Of a DNA stretch of 64,000 nt, positions 43,973 through 52,432 are shown piece after piece (the first letter of the stretch is position 1; every line of letters begins with the position of its first letter). The notes under the pieces were generated by a model. It was given only the letters and a program-made list of their open reading frames with translations. It ran no database searches and had not been told where the DNA came from. The stretch is from the NCBI RefSeq assembly GCF_049331405.1, contig NZ_CP186274.1:1426001-1490000 (forward strand), in the 5' to 3' direction. Origin of the DNA: PoT sp049331405 (GTDB taxonomy: Bacteria; Planctomycetota; Planctomycetia; Isosphaerales; Isosphaeraceae). Both the position numbers and the translations under genes were made by a program.

Positions 43973-43986
43973 CACGGGAAATCGTG
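43973..43986. promoter_or_regulatory. Palindromic operator, site 3
   Basis: CACG-GGAAAT-CGTG, centred 21 bases after site 2 and ending 4 bases before the activator start codon. Confidence 0.65.
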
Positions 43987-43990
43987 GACG

Positions 43991-45616
43991 ATGCTTGTCA
44001 TGGAACACGAAACCGATCCGCTGCTTGTCGAACCGAGGCGGCTCCTGCTCGAGCTGGCCGGGGAGCGCTCGTTGCCTCGCCTGCTGGACCTGGCGGTGAG
44101 GCGCCTGGCCGAGTCTCCCCGAGTCACGCTCGCGCGGATTTGGCTGATCGAGCGGAGCCTGGACTGCACCGGCTGCCGGATGATCGCCGAGTGCCCGGAC
44201 CGTTCCCTCTGCCTGCACCTCGCGGCGAGTGCGGGGAGGTCGGTCGCGGACCCTTCGGTGTCCTGGACGCGGATCGACGGGGCCTTTCGCCGGTTCCCGC
44301 TCGGCGTCCGCAAAGTTGGGCGGATCGGGGCGACAGGCGAGGCCATCGAGGCCCCCGACCTCGGCGAGGCCGTGCCCGACTGGATCGTCCGCCCCGAGTG
44401 GGTCCGGGCCGAGGGGGTCGAGGGCTTCGGCGGTCAGCCGTTGGTGAGCCGGGGCCAGATCCTCGGCGTCCTGGGAGTCTTCGCGAGGGGACGGATCGGC
44501 CCCGACTGCATGAGCTGGCTCCGGGTCATCGCCGACCACGCGGCCGCCGCGATCTCCACGGCCAGGGCCTTCGAGGAGATCGACTCGCTCCGCAAGAAGC
44601 TGGAGGTCGAGAACGAGTACCTCAAGGAGGAGGTCGAGCAGGCCGGGACCTTCGGCGACCTCGTCGGCCAGTCCCCCGCGCTCTGGGCGGTCGCCCGCCA
44701 GATCGACCTCGTCGCCCCGACCGACTCCTCGGTCCTCGTCCTCGGCGAGAGCGGAACGGGTAAAGAATTGATCGCGCGCGAAATCCACCGACGCAGCAAG
44801 CGCGCCGACCACGCCCTGATCAAGGTGAACTGCGCGGCGATCCCCCGGGAGCTCTACGAGAGCGAATTCTTCGGCCACGCCAAGGGCTCATTCACCGGCG
44901 CCCTCCGCGATCGCGCGGGCCGGTTCGAGCTGGCCGACGGCGGCACCCTCTTCCTGGACGAGATCGGCGAGATCCCCCTCGAGCTACAAGCCAAACTCTT
45001 GCGCGTTCTCCAGGAAGGAGAACTCGAGCGCGTCGGCGACGAGCGGACCCGCAAGGTGGACGTCCGCCTGATCGCCGCGACCAACCGCGACCTCCGCGCC
45101 GAGGCCGACGCCGGCCGCTTCCGCCAGGACCTCTACTACCGCCTGAGCGTCTTCCCCGTCGAACTCCCCCCCCTGCGCAAGCGGCTCGAGGACATCCCGC
45201 TCCTCGCCGACCACTTCCTCACCCTCTCCTGCCGCAAGCTCGGCCGCCCCAAGCCTCGCCTGACGTTGGCCAACGTCCAGCACCTCCAGCAGTATTCGTG
45301 GCCCGGCAACATCCGTGAGCTCCAGCACGTCATCGAACGCTCCGCCATCACCTCCACCGCCGGCCGCCTGGCCTTCGACCTCCCGCAAGGCGAGGAGCCG
45401 AGGCCGTCGTCAATCCCCGTTATCGAATCTTCCGGCCCCATCCTGACCGAGTGTGACCTGAGGCAAATCGAGTCCGACAACATCCTCGCCGCCCTCCGAG
45501 CCTCGCGAGGCAAGCTCTACGGCCCCGGCGGCGCCGCCGAACTCATCGGCATCAAGCCGACGACCTTGGCTTCAAGGATGAAGGCCCTCGGCCTGGGGAA
45601 ACATGGGGAGGCTTGA
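43991..45616 (+). CDS. Sigma-54-dependent activator with Cys-rich GAF sensor
   Basis: An enhancer-binding protein of 541 residues. The N-terminal GAF-like domain (about 15-195) holds four close cysteines, Cys59, Cys62, Cys68 and Cys74 (C-x2-C-x5-C-x5-C), a probable metal or Fe-S site. A coiled-coil linker covers 198-220. The AAA+ domain follows: Walker A GESGTGKE at 252-259, a sigma-54-contact loop reading GSFTGA at 299-304 where GAFTGA is the consensus, and Walker B LFLDEIGEI. The C-terminal Fis-type helix-turn-helix ends GIKPTTLASRMKALGL. The start may also be ATG 44000. In domain order it resembles NorR/FhlA-type regulators. Three palindromes just upstream suggest that it binds there and controls itself and the divergent DUF1348 gene. 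Confidence 0.92.
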   Translation: MLVMEHETDPLLVEPRRLLLELAGERSLPRLLDLAVRRLAESPRVTLARIWLIERSLDCTGCRMIAECPDRSLCLHLAASAGRSVADPSVSWTRIDGAFRRFPLGVRKVGRIGATGEAIEAPDLGEAVPDWIVRPEWVRAEGVEGFGGQPLVSRGQILGVLGVFARGRIGPDCMSWLRVIADHAAAAISTARAFEEIDSLRKKLEVENEYLKEEVEQAGTFGDLVGQSPALWAVARQIDLVAPTDSSVLVLGESGTGKELIAREIHRRSKRADHALIKVNCAAIPRELYESEFFGHAKGSFTGALRDRAGRFELADGGTLFLDEIGEIPLELQAKLLRVLQEGELERVGDERTRKVDVRLIAATNRDLRAEADAGRFRQDLYYRLSVFPVELPPLRKRLEDIPLLADHFLTLSCRKLGRPKPRLTLANVQHLQQYSWPGNIRELQHVIERSAITSTAGRLAFDLPQGEEPRPSSIPVIESSGPILTECDLRQIESDNILAALRASRGKLYGPGGAAELIGIKPTTLASRMKALGLGKHGEA

Positions 45617-45700
45617 ACGCGAAATGCCATCGGCGTGTCCAGCATCCACGCTTATGTTAAGTGCAACGTCGATGAGACTGTGATAAGGGAGCCATCAAGC

Positions 45701-47140
45701 TCAGCGGGGCATTGCATCACCTTTGTTTCCCAATCTCAAGTAGCGATCCTTCAAGGCCTTCATCTGCTGGTCAAGCGCGGATCGTGCAAGGAAGCGGCCT
45801 CCAGCGATCACCGCCGCGATCTTGCGGGTGTTGGCGACATCCGCCATCGGATCGGCATCCAACAGCAAGAGATCCGCACGCCTGCCTGGCGCAATAACGC
45901 CGCGGTCTTGCGCTATACCCAGCCATTCCGCCGGCAGTCGCGTTGCTCCTTCGAGCACCTGCTTGTTGCTCAAGCCGCAACGGGCCATCACCTCCAGTTC
46001 GTCGTGCAGGGAGAAGCCCGCGACCATCCCGGGGACGGGCGTATCCGATCCCGCGAGGACCGGGATCCCCGCCTCCGCGAAGGCCTTCACCAGCTTCCGG
46101 TTGAACGCGACGATCGCACGCAGATACTCCACATACTTCGCGTCCGCCCGGCCGACATAAGGGTTGTGCTCGGTGACCATCTCGTAGACCAGGGGCGTCA
46201 GGAAATGCAGCTCCGGCCGAGACCTCAATGATTCTGGATGCGAGACCTGTTCCAGTAGGCGCTCATCCAGTGAAAGCGTGGCCGTCAGCCAGGTGCCGTT
46301 TCGCTTCGCCATCTCCACGTAATGCGGGATCTCCGCTTCGGCCGGGACATTGGTCTGCTGGGCGAACTCCTCCGCATGGGCCACCATCCCGAACCCCGGC
46401 TGGAAGAACTTCTCCGCCATCCCCTTGCCGCGCTGAGGGATATGGCCCACGACCGGCATGTGCAGCTTGCGAGCCTCGTCCACGATCGCCGTGAAGGTGG
46501 GCAAATCCAGCCTGCTATACACCTTGATGATTTCATAGCCCTCGACCGACGCATCGCGCACGATTTGCCGGCCGTCATTCGGCGTCGCCGCCACCCGAGT
46601 CATCCCGAGGGGCCAGATCGGGTCGGGCCCATCGATCATCGCGGCGAGTGCAATATGAGGCCCCACCACGCGCCCGCTCTCGACCTCGTCGCGCTGCCCC
46701 ACCGTCTCGGAGGTCGCGGACAGATTGAACACCTGCAGGACGCCATTCGCCACATAAGGCAGGAAGATGTCCTCGGTGCGGATCGTCCCCGTGGGGATTT
46801 CGGGGTTCTTGAGGAACATCCGCAAAATGCGGTCGTTCTCCAGATGCACGTGCGCATCCGTGAGACCCGGCATCAGGAACTTCCCCGTGCCGTCGATCTT
46901 CCGCACGCCCGTCTCGACCTTCGCTTCGGCCGAAGCCTCAATCTTCGCGATGCGTCCTTCCCGGATCGTCACCGTCTGGTCTTGAAGCATGACTCCGTCA
47001 GCGGTCATCGTCAGCACCGTGACATGCTCTATCATCAGCGGTGGCGGTGGCGGTGGCGGTGCCGGTGCTGGCTGTCCCGGAGCCATCGTCGAGGCCAGAA
47101 TCAGTGAAGCCAGCGCGAAACCAAGGCAGAGTCGATTCAT
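45701..47140 (-). CDS. Exported metal-dependent amidohydrolase
   Basis: A 479-residue amidohydrolase of the imidazolonepropionase/prolidase-like branch. The signal peptide spans about 1-20, followed by a run of prolines (APAPPPPPPPL) before the mature domain. Metal ligands are seen in DAHVHLE (HxH), in VVGHIP and MVAHAEE, and in GSDTP (Asp). The usual ending ADLLLLDADPMADVANTRKI is present, so the protein is complete. The ATG at 47140 follows GAGGG and is preferred over two upstream in-frame ATGs that would add residues before the signal peptide. It may hydrolyse a cyclic amide or a dipeptide in the periplasm; the substrate is unknown. Confidence 0.88.
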   Translation of the reverse strand: MNRLCLGFALASLILASTMAPGQPAPAPPPPPPPLMIEHVTVLTMTADGVMLQDQTVTIREGRIAKIEASAEAKVETGVRKIDGTGKFLMPGLTDAHVHLENDRILRMFLKNPEIPTGTIRTEDIFLPYVANGVLQVFNLSATSETVGQRDEVESGRVVGPHIALAAMIDGPDPIWPLGMTRVAATPNDGRQIVRDASVEGYEIIKVYSRLDLPTFTAIVDEARKLHMPVVGHIPQRGKGMAEKFFQPGFGMVAHAEEFAQQTNVPAEAEIPHYVEMAKRNGTWLTATLSLDERLLEQVSHPESLRSRPELHFLTPLVYEMVTEHNPYVGRADAKYVEYLRAIVAFNRKLVKAFAEAGIPVLAGSDTPVPGMVAGFSLHDELEVMARCGLSNKQVLEGATRLPAEWLGIAQDRGVIAPGRRADLLLLDADPMADVANTRKIAAVIAGGRFLARSALDQQMKALKDRYLRLGNKGDAMPR

Positions 47141-47370
47141 CGATCCCTCGAAGAGCATGCGCAGCAGCAATCCCGAGCCAGCACCGACGAAGATACTCGG
47201 CCTCGGTCTGCGTTTCGACCCTGATTGGGTTCCTGGAAGGGGTTTCGATTCGCGAAAGCAACCCGAGCCATGATAGAAATAGCCAACTTATGTCCGTCGC
47301 CTTGGGTCGGAGTCTCCATTGGGGACTGTCCGTGCGATTCACCGCCGAGGCATCAGGGATGGAGGCGAGC

Positions 47371-48675
47371 ATGAGGCGACGTCGATGGGCGAGGCTTGCG
47401 GGAATCTTGGGCTTGCTGGTCTGCCGAGAGTCACTGGGCGACGAGGGCATCTAGGATGGACCGGCGATTGTGCGGCGGACCGAGATTGAAGGCTTGGCCG
47501 ACGGAGGTCTGGTGGATCGCGTGGCGATGAGCCCCGACGGGGGGACGATGGTGCGCGTCTGTGGTCGTCGCGTCGATGCTTACTCGACATCGACAGGCGG
47601 GCATCTCGTCAGGCTCCCCGACCAGGAAATGCCAGCCTTTGCCGCGTCGATCAGCAAGAGCGGGCGTTGGCTCGCTCCGGGCAGCATCCAGAAGTATGTC
47701 TCGGTCACACTACGGCCAAAAGGGTATGAGAGCCTCGACGGATTAGACTCGACGAGATCGCTTTCGACCGGCGTTCGTTTCGGCGAAGTCCTGTACTTGC
47801 GTCCGTCTGGCCATCTGCAGCGGAAAATCGCGATCAACTGGCCGGGCGAGACCCCGATCATTGGTGGGAATGGTGACCAGGATCCCCTCGGCGGGCGTTT
47901 ATCGATCCGGGACCTGAAGACGGGCAAGCTCGTCCGCGAAATCCTCGACCTGCCGGACACCATCCTGGCCGCGTCGTTCCTGGACGATGAGTCCGGCGTG
48001 GCGACCTTCGACACGCGTTGTCGATATCGCCTGATCCCGCTCGAAGGTCCCATCCGCTTGGATTTCCAGGTGGATAATCGCATATTCTGGGAGGACTATC
48101 CCTCGGCGCAGACCGTCTTCGCCGCGAATGGTCTCAGGCTCGCCTCGATCGAACAGATGAAGAAAGATCACGCGGAATTCCTCATCAAGCTGCTCGATGC
48201 CGGGAGCCGGCAATTCCGGACGATCGCCGGGCGGGGCGACGAACCCTGGACGATCGCCATCTCCCCCAACGGCAAGACGTTCGCGACGGCCGACCGCGTC
48301 GGCGTGATCTCGCTCTGGGACTTCGACAAGGGAGAGGTCCTTCGCACGATCGAGCCGCCGGAACTGAGCCTCAGCCTTGATTTGCAATTTGGCGACGACG
48401 GCAAGACGCTGGCCTCTTGCACTCGCCGCGGCCGGGTCCATCTCTGGAACCTGGACGGCGATCGGCTCTTGCTCACCTCCAACATTCCGGATCGTGACAT
48501 CCGCGCCGTCGCGTTGGATCGAGAACACCTGACGGTCGTCTCGGGCGGCTGCCGCGATAGAGCCGGATTCCGCAATGGCGCGAGAGTGGGCTATCCCGCG
48601 AGCGCCGGCATAGCTCGGCCCGAGCCGCTCGTCATCCATACCATCGGCCTCGCCGGGATCGGGAGAAGGCCTTGA
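47371..48675 (+). pseudogene. WD40-like exported protein interrupted by an in-frame amber codon
   Basis: ATG 47371 follows GGAGG and opens a good signal peptide (MRRRRWARLAGILGLLVC). The frame then meets TAG at 47452-47454 right after the expected cleavage region (DEGI). The same frame continues without any shift (DGPAIVRRTEIEGLADGG) into about 400 residues of WD40-like propeller, with units such as PWTIAISPNGKTFATADRVG and LQFGDDGKTLASCTRRG, up to 48675. One nonsense change therefore separates the export signal from the body. A GTG at 47470 could start a cytoplasmic version. Either a recent pseudogene, a sequencing error, or a readthrough stop. Confidence 0.65.
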
Positions 48676-48816
48676 GGACGAACCGGGCAGGACTCGCGAC
48701 TCAGGCGGCTTCTCCCAAATCCAACGTAGAATTGCATCATTTGACGCGGTAGCGGTCGATAAAGATGTGCTGTTGTTTACTCATTGAGATCGTTCCGAGA
48801 ACCAGTGAGGGTGAAA

Positions 48817-49176
48817 ATGTTGAAAGATAATTCATTCAAGTACGCTGTATTCCTTGTCGCTTCGGTGACGCTGCTGTTTTGTGTACTCGATGCGAGATAT
48901 CGGCAAGGAATGAGACTGGACGCCTCGATATTTCTCGGGTTAGGGGCAGCCATTGGTGGGTTGGCCGGTTGGGCGGTTTACCATCGGATCAGCCGACGGA
49001 ATGATGGGCTGGCCGTCTTTGCTCTCAGTGCGGCCATGATGCTAGGGGAGAAGTCGAGACCAGGAAGTCATCGTTTGGTATTGTCTATGTCTGTTAATAT
49101 TATTATGTTGTTGCTGTTTTCTGTGTTCGCTGGATACATGGTCTCCAGGGTTACAAGGACCAAACAAGGTTCCTGA
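48817..49176 (+). CDS. Small membrane protein of unknown function
   Basis: A 119-residue protein with about three or four hydrophobic segments (YAVFLVASVTLLFCVL, SIFLGLGAAIGGLAGWAVY, VNIIMLLLFSVFAGYMV). The ATG at 48817 has a GAGGG a few bases upstream; an earlier in-frame start would add 11 residues. Lower G+C than the neighbours. No family recognised, and it stands alone next to a repeat-rich spacer. Confidence 0.55.
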   Translation: MLKDNSFKYAVFLVASVTLLFCVLDARYRQGMRLDASIFLGLGAAIGGLAGWAVYHRISRRNDGLAVFALSAAMMLGEKSRPGSHRLVLSMSVNIIMLLLFSVFAGYMVSRVTRTKQGS

Positions 49177-49623
49177 AATCAAACCTCGGTTCGTCAGCCG
49201 TTGTGCCGGCAGCGGGGGCAACCGATGTCGCACACCGCCTAGATTTCAAGCGATTTGGATGTCAGGACAACGGATCGTCCAGGAACGATTGCAGGTGACC
49301 TCTCGTCGCTGCGCGACCCCGGTTGTTCCAACCGCGGCCACCCAAAATGTGGGGTATTCGCCCGGGGGAATCGTATGTGGGCTTTCGACAGGCCGATCAA
49401 ATCGCCGATGACCTGTCGGGTCCGCCAAGGGGATTTTCTTTTGGCATACTGTTGCTGCATCAATGCGGTTGTGCCAACTACGGCGACATGGCGTTGAAGA
49501 GCAATGCGGAGGGGTAGCCCCGGATCGGAGAGCGACCCGGGGCTACCGTGATATGGGGCGTGACAGGGGAGAAGTTGGTAAGGGGCGGATTCTCAGGGAT
49601 CGACCAGAATGCGAATCGGCCGG
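49177..49623. other. Intergenic region with dispersed repeat
   Basis: 447 bases with no supported gene. It holds copy B of the 49-bp repeat (49297-49345) and, at about 49458-49492, a degenerate copy of its core (GCGGTTGTGCCAACTACGGC). Confidence 0.4.
49297..49345. repeat. Dispersed 49-bp repeat, copy B
   Basis: Matches 37194-37242 at 47 of 49 positions in the same orientation, including the CGGTTGTTCCAACCG palindrome. The two copies lie 12 kb apart, both between genes. Confidence 0.75.
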
Positions 49624-50814
49624 TTAATCAGACTTGTCCTTGCCCTTCGGATCCATGATGAAGACATCCTTGCGCGGGAATTTGTCGAACAGGGTGGCGG
49701 GCTGGCTGAAGTTGGTGGCGAGGACGTCGGCGGGGTTGCCGGCGATCCATTGACTGAGGTCGATGGCCTCGTAAACGCCCGTGTTGAAGCCGATCAGGAC
49801 GCGGCAGGGCTTGTCGCCGACGTTCTCGATCGAGTGGCCATAGCCCTGGGGGATGTAGCCGACGTCGCCTTTGCTCAGGGTCTCGGTGCGGTAGCGGCCG
49901 TGGGAGCCGAAGAGGGTCACGCTGATGTCCCCCTCGATGACGTATTGCCACTCGTCGGCCGTGGGGTGCCAGTGGAGTTCGCGGAGGGCGCCGGGCTCGA
50001 GGTCGAGGACGACGCCCGTGATGGTTTTTGAGATCGGGAAGCACGAGGAATCGACACGCCACTCGCGGCCGCCGTGGAAGGTGCGGTGCGGCGGTTGTGC
50101 CAAAAGCTGATACTTGTGGGTGAGGGGCGGGAGCTTCCAGCCCTGGAGCGGCTTGGCCGGGGTCTCGGGGGGCCTGGAGCCGCGGGCGAAGTAGACCTCT
50201 TCCTTGGGGAAGTTGTCGAAGGCCGACTCGGGGAGGCCGAAGTTCTTGGCGAGGAGCGGCTTGGGGACGTGGCCGATCCAGTCGGTGATGCTGAAGGTGC
50301 CGAACTCGGAGAAATACCCGTTGTCGAAGATCAGGATGAAGTGGCAGGGCTCATCGCCGAGGCATTCGAGCATATGCCCATGACCTCGGGGGAAGTACCA
50401 GATGTCGCCCGGCTCGAAGTCGTTGGTCTCGGCCAGCCCTCTGGGCTCGATGACCGTCGTCCGCACGCGGCCGGAGATGACGAAGGCCCACTCGGCGGCC
50501 GTGGCGTGCCAGTGCAGCTCGCGCATGGCCCCCGGCTCGATCTTCATCGAGACGCCGGCGATCCCCTTCGAGATCGGCAGTTGCTTGACGGTCGCCTCCT
50601 TGCCGTAACTGTTGCCGATGACCTTGCCTTCGGATTTCTCGAGCTCGTACTTGAACGTGGGCAGCTCGTGGCCGGCGAGGGCCGGGTCGGGCACGTTGTT
50701 CATGAAGCTCGGGTCGCCCGCCTCGGCCGTGTTCGAGGCCGCCACGAAGGCGGCGACCGCCGCCGTCAGCGCGGTGGTCTCGGTCATGAAGTCGCGACGC
50801 TTGATCTCGGACAT
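49624..50814 (-). CDS. Bicupin oxalate decarboxylase-like protein
   Basis: A 396-residue exported bicupin. A twin-arginine-like signal (KRRDFM at residues 5-10, Ala-rich region to about 32) precedes two cupin domains. Domain 1 has metal ligands His101, His103, Glu108 and His147 (ELHWHATAAEW; GHGHMLE). Domain 2 repeats them in ELHWHPTADEW and GYGHSIE. In family terms the enzyme splits oxalate to formate and CO2 with Mn. The lid loop that is SENST in Bacillus OxdC reads SEFGT here (169-173): the catalytic-acid Glu is kept but two neighbours differ, so oxidase or another activity is possible. It lies 116 bases downstream of the cytochrome peroxidase gene on the same strand. Confidence 0.88.
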   Translation of the reverse strand: MSEIKRRDFMTETTALTAAVAAFVAASNTAEAGDPSFMNNVPDPALAGHELPTFKYELEKSEGKVIGNSYGKEATVKQLPISKGIAGVSMKIEPGAMRELHWHATAAEWAFVISGRVRTTVIEPRGLAETNDFEPGDIWYFPRGHGHMLECLGDEPCHFILIFDNGYFSEFGTFSITDWIGHVPKPLLAKNFGLPESAFDNFPKEEVYFARGSRPPETPAKPLQGWKLPPLTHKYQLLAQPPHRTFHGGREWRVDSSCFPISKTITGVVLDLEPGALRELHWHPTADEWQYVIEGDISVTLFGSHGRYRTETLSKGDVGYIPQGYGHSIENVGDKPCRVLIGFNTGVYEAIDLSQWIAGNPADVLATNFSQPATLFDKFPRKDVFIMDPKGKDKSD

Positions 50815-50930
50815 CGGAATCTCCTCGAGTTGGTGTATGGAGCGAGAGGTTGTCCTCAGAGTTCCGGCCCTCGTCGAGGGGCGGGAGGCCGGGGACGCCT
50901 CGATCGTTGCAGAGTCGGGCCCGGCCGCGG

Positions 50931-52013
50931 TCATTTTGGCGCGGGGCCGGGGTCGAAGCTGCCGGGCGGCAGGACGGGGGCCTTGGCGTAGTGCTCGGGG
51001 ACCTCGCCGGTCAGGCTGCCGAGGAAGGTGGCGATCGACTTCGCCTCGTCGGCGGAGAGCTCGGTGTCGAGCTGGACCTTGGCCATGACGCGGACGGCCT
51101 CCGGCAAGGCCGCGACCGAGCCATCGTGGAAGTAGGGCGGGGTCATCGCGGCGTTGCGCAACTGAGGGACCTTGAATCGATACATGTCCGAAGGATTCTT
51201 CGTCAGGTTGAACCGGCCCTTGTCGACCTCCTGGCTGTGCGTCTGGAGCCAGTAATCCGAGCTGACGCCGAACTTGCGGTAGCCGGTGCCCCCGAGGCCT
51301 GCGCCTTCGTGGCATTCGGCGCAGCCGGTGTCGATGAACGTGCGGAGCCCCTTCCGCTCGTCGGCGGAGAGGGCGTCGGCCTTGCCGCCGAGGTACTCGT
51401 CGAACCGCGAAGGGGTGACGAGGGTCCGCTCGAAGGCGCCGATGGCCTTCGCCCAGTTGTCGGGGGTCACGGGGTCGGCCTCGCCGGGGAAGGTCCTGGC
51501 GAAGAGGGGCGGATAGCCGGCGATGCCCTTCAGCTTCGTCATGGCGGCGTCGAAGCTCGGGTTGCCGAAGCCGGCGCCGGTGAGGGCCTTCTTCGCCTGG
51601 GCCTCGACGCTGTCGAAGACGCCGTCCCAGTGCTGGGCGAATTGATCCGCGGTGTTGAAGAGGGTCGGGGCGTTGCGGGCGAGAGGCTTGTTGTTGGCCC
51701 CGCGCGACTTCGCCAGTCCGTCCGTCGAGTAGAGCGTCGCCAGGTGGCAGCGGCTGCAACTCACGGTGCCGTCGGCCGAGATCCGGGGGTCGAAGAAGAG
51801 CTTCCGGCCCAGCTCCACGAGGCCTCCCGACGCATCCGGCTTCGCCGCGGCGATCGGCTTGAAGAGCCCTTGCGCCTCCTTGAGCAGCTCGGCATCCTCG
51901 TCCGCCGCCGACCCGACCCCCGCCCTCGGGGACGCGAGCGACGCCGCGACGACCCCCAGCGCGACCGCCGCGACCCATCCCCGAGCGCCACCCCTGACGA
52001 CCCGCGTCTTCAT
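50931..52013 (-). CDS. Di-heme cytochrome c peroxidase (MauG/CcpA family)
   Basis: A 360-residue periplasmic protein with a signal peptide at about 1-36. The two c-type heme sites are CSRCH (86-90) and CAECH (231-235), with the spacing of bacterial di-heme peroxidases, and the family motif RNAPTLFN is present. The C-terminal part has VPQLRNAAMTPPYFHDGSVA, which is diagnostic. It probably reduces hydrogen peroxide with electrons from a small cytochrome, although MauG-like oxidative roles are possible. The ATG at 52013 opens the signal peptide. The bicupin gene downstream is probably cotranscribed, which pairs peroxide removal with an oxalate-acting enzyme (inference). Confidence 0.92.
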   Translation of the reverse strand: MKTRVVRGGARGWVAAVALGVVAASLASPRAGVGSAADEDAELLKEAQGLFKPIAAAKPDASGGLVELGRKLFFDPRISADGTVSCSRCHLATLYSTDGLAKSRGANNKPLARNAPTLFNTADQFAQHWDGVFDSVEAQAKKALTGAGFGNPSFDAAMTKLKGIAGYPPLFARTFPGEADPVTPDNWAKAIGAFERTLVTPSRFDEYLGGKADALSADERKGLRTFIDTGCAECHEGAGLGGTGYRKFGVSSDYWLQTHSQEVDKGRFNLTKNPSDMYRFKVPQLRNAAMTPPYFHDGSVAALPEAVRVMAKVQLDTELSADEAKSIATFLGSLTGEVPEHYAKAPVLPPGSFDPGPAPK

Positions 52014-52432
52014 CTCGACCCTCCGAGGGATTGACTGCCCCAATTGTGCAGACCTCGCCGACATGGGGCCCGGGCCTCGCGGGGGGACTCGCCCTCGCCT
52101 CGCCCGGGCCACCGCCCGTGCCACTCTACGCGGTCCGGAGGCCGGCGTCGACGCAATGACACGGCCCGCAAGTCCTCTGCCGGCACCGATGTCATGAAGG
52201 ATTCTTCATGGACGGGGACGCGGCAACGCTTGAAGACGTGAAGTTGAGCCTTCGGGTTGCGTCCAAGGCGTGTGCTCGCCGTCCATTGCCGACCGGGCCC
52301 CGCCCAGGACACTGGGCGTAGGGCACGGCCAGGGCCCGTGCGCGCGGCCTCACCGCGCGGGACGCGCGGGCAGGGGACTTGCCCGATGGGCCGAGGAATG
52401 GCCTGGGCGGGAGGAATCAGCCGAAAAACGGC
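52014..52432. other. Intergenic region
   Basis: 419 very GC-rich bases between the peroxidase start and the stop of the response regulator. No gene is supported. Searching by eye for a sigma-54 promoter (GG-N10-GC) before the peroxidase gave nothing convincing. Confidence 0.3.

Noticed and set aside
49624..51978. One 784-residue fusion of bicupin and upstream sequence
   Set aside because: The upstream half is an out-of-frame shadow of the cytochrome peroxidase gene; the bicupin has its own start at 50814 with a signal sequence.
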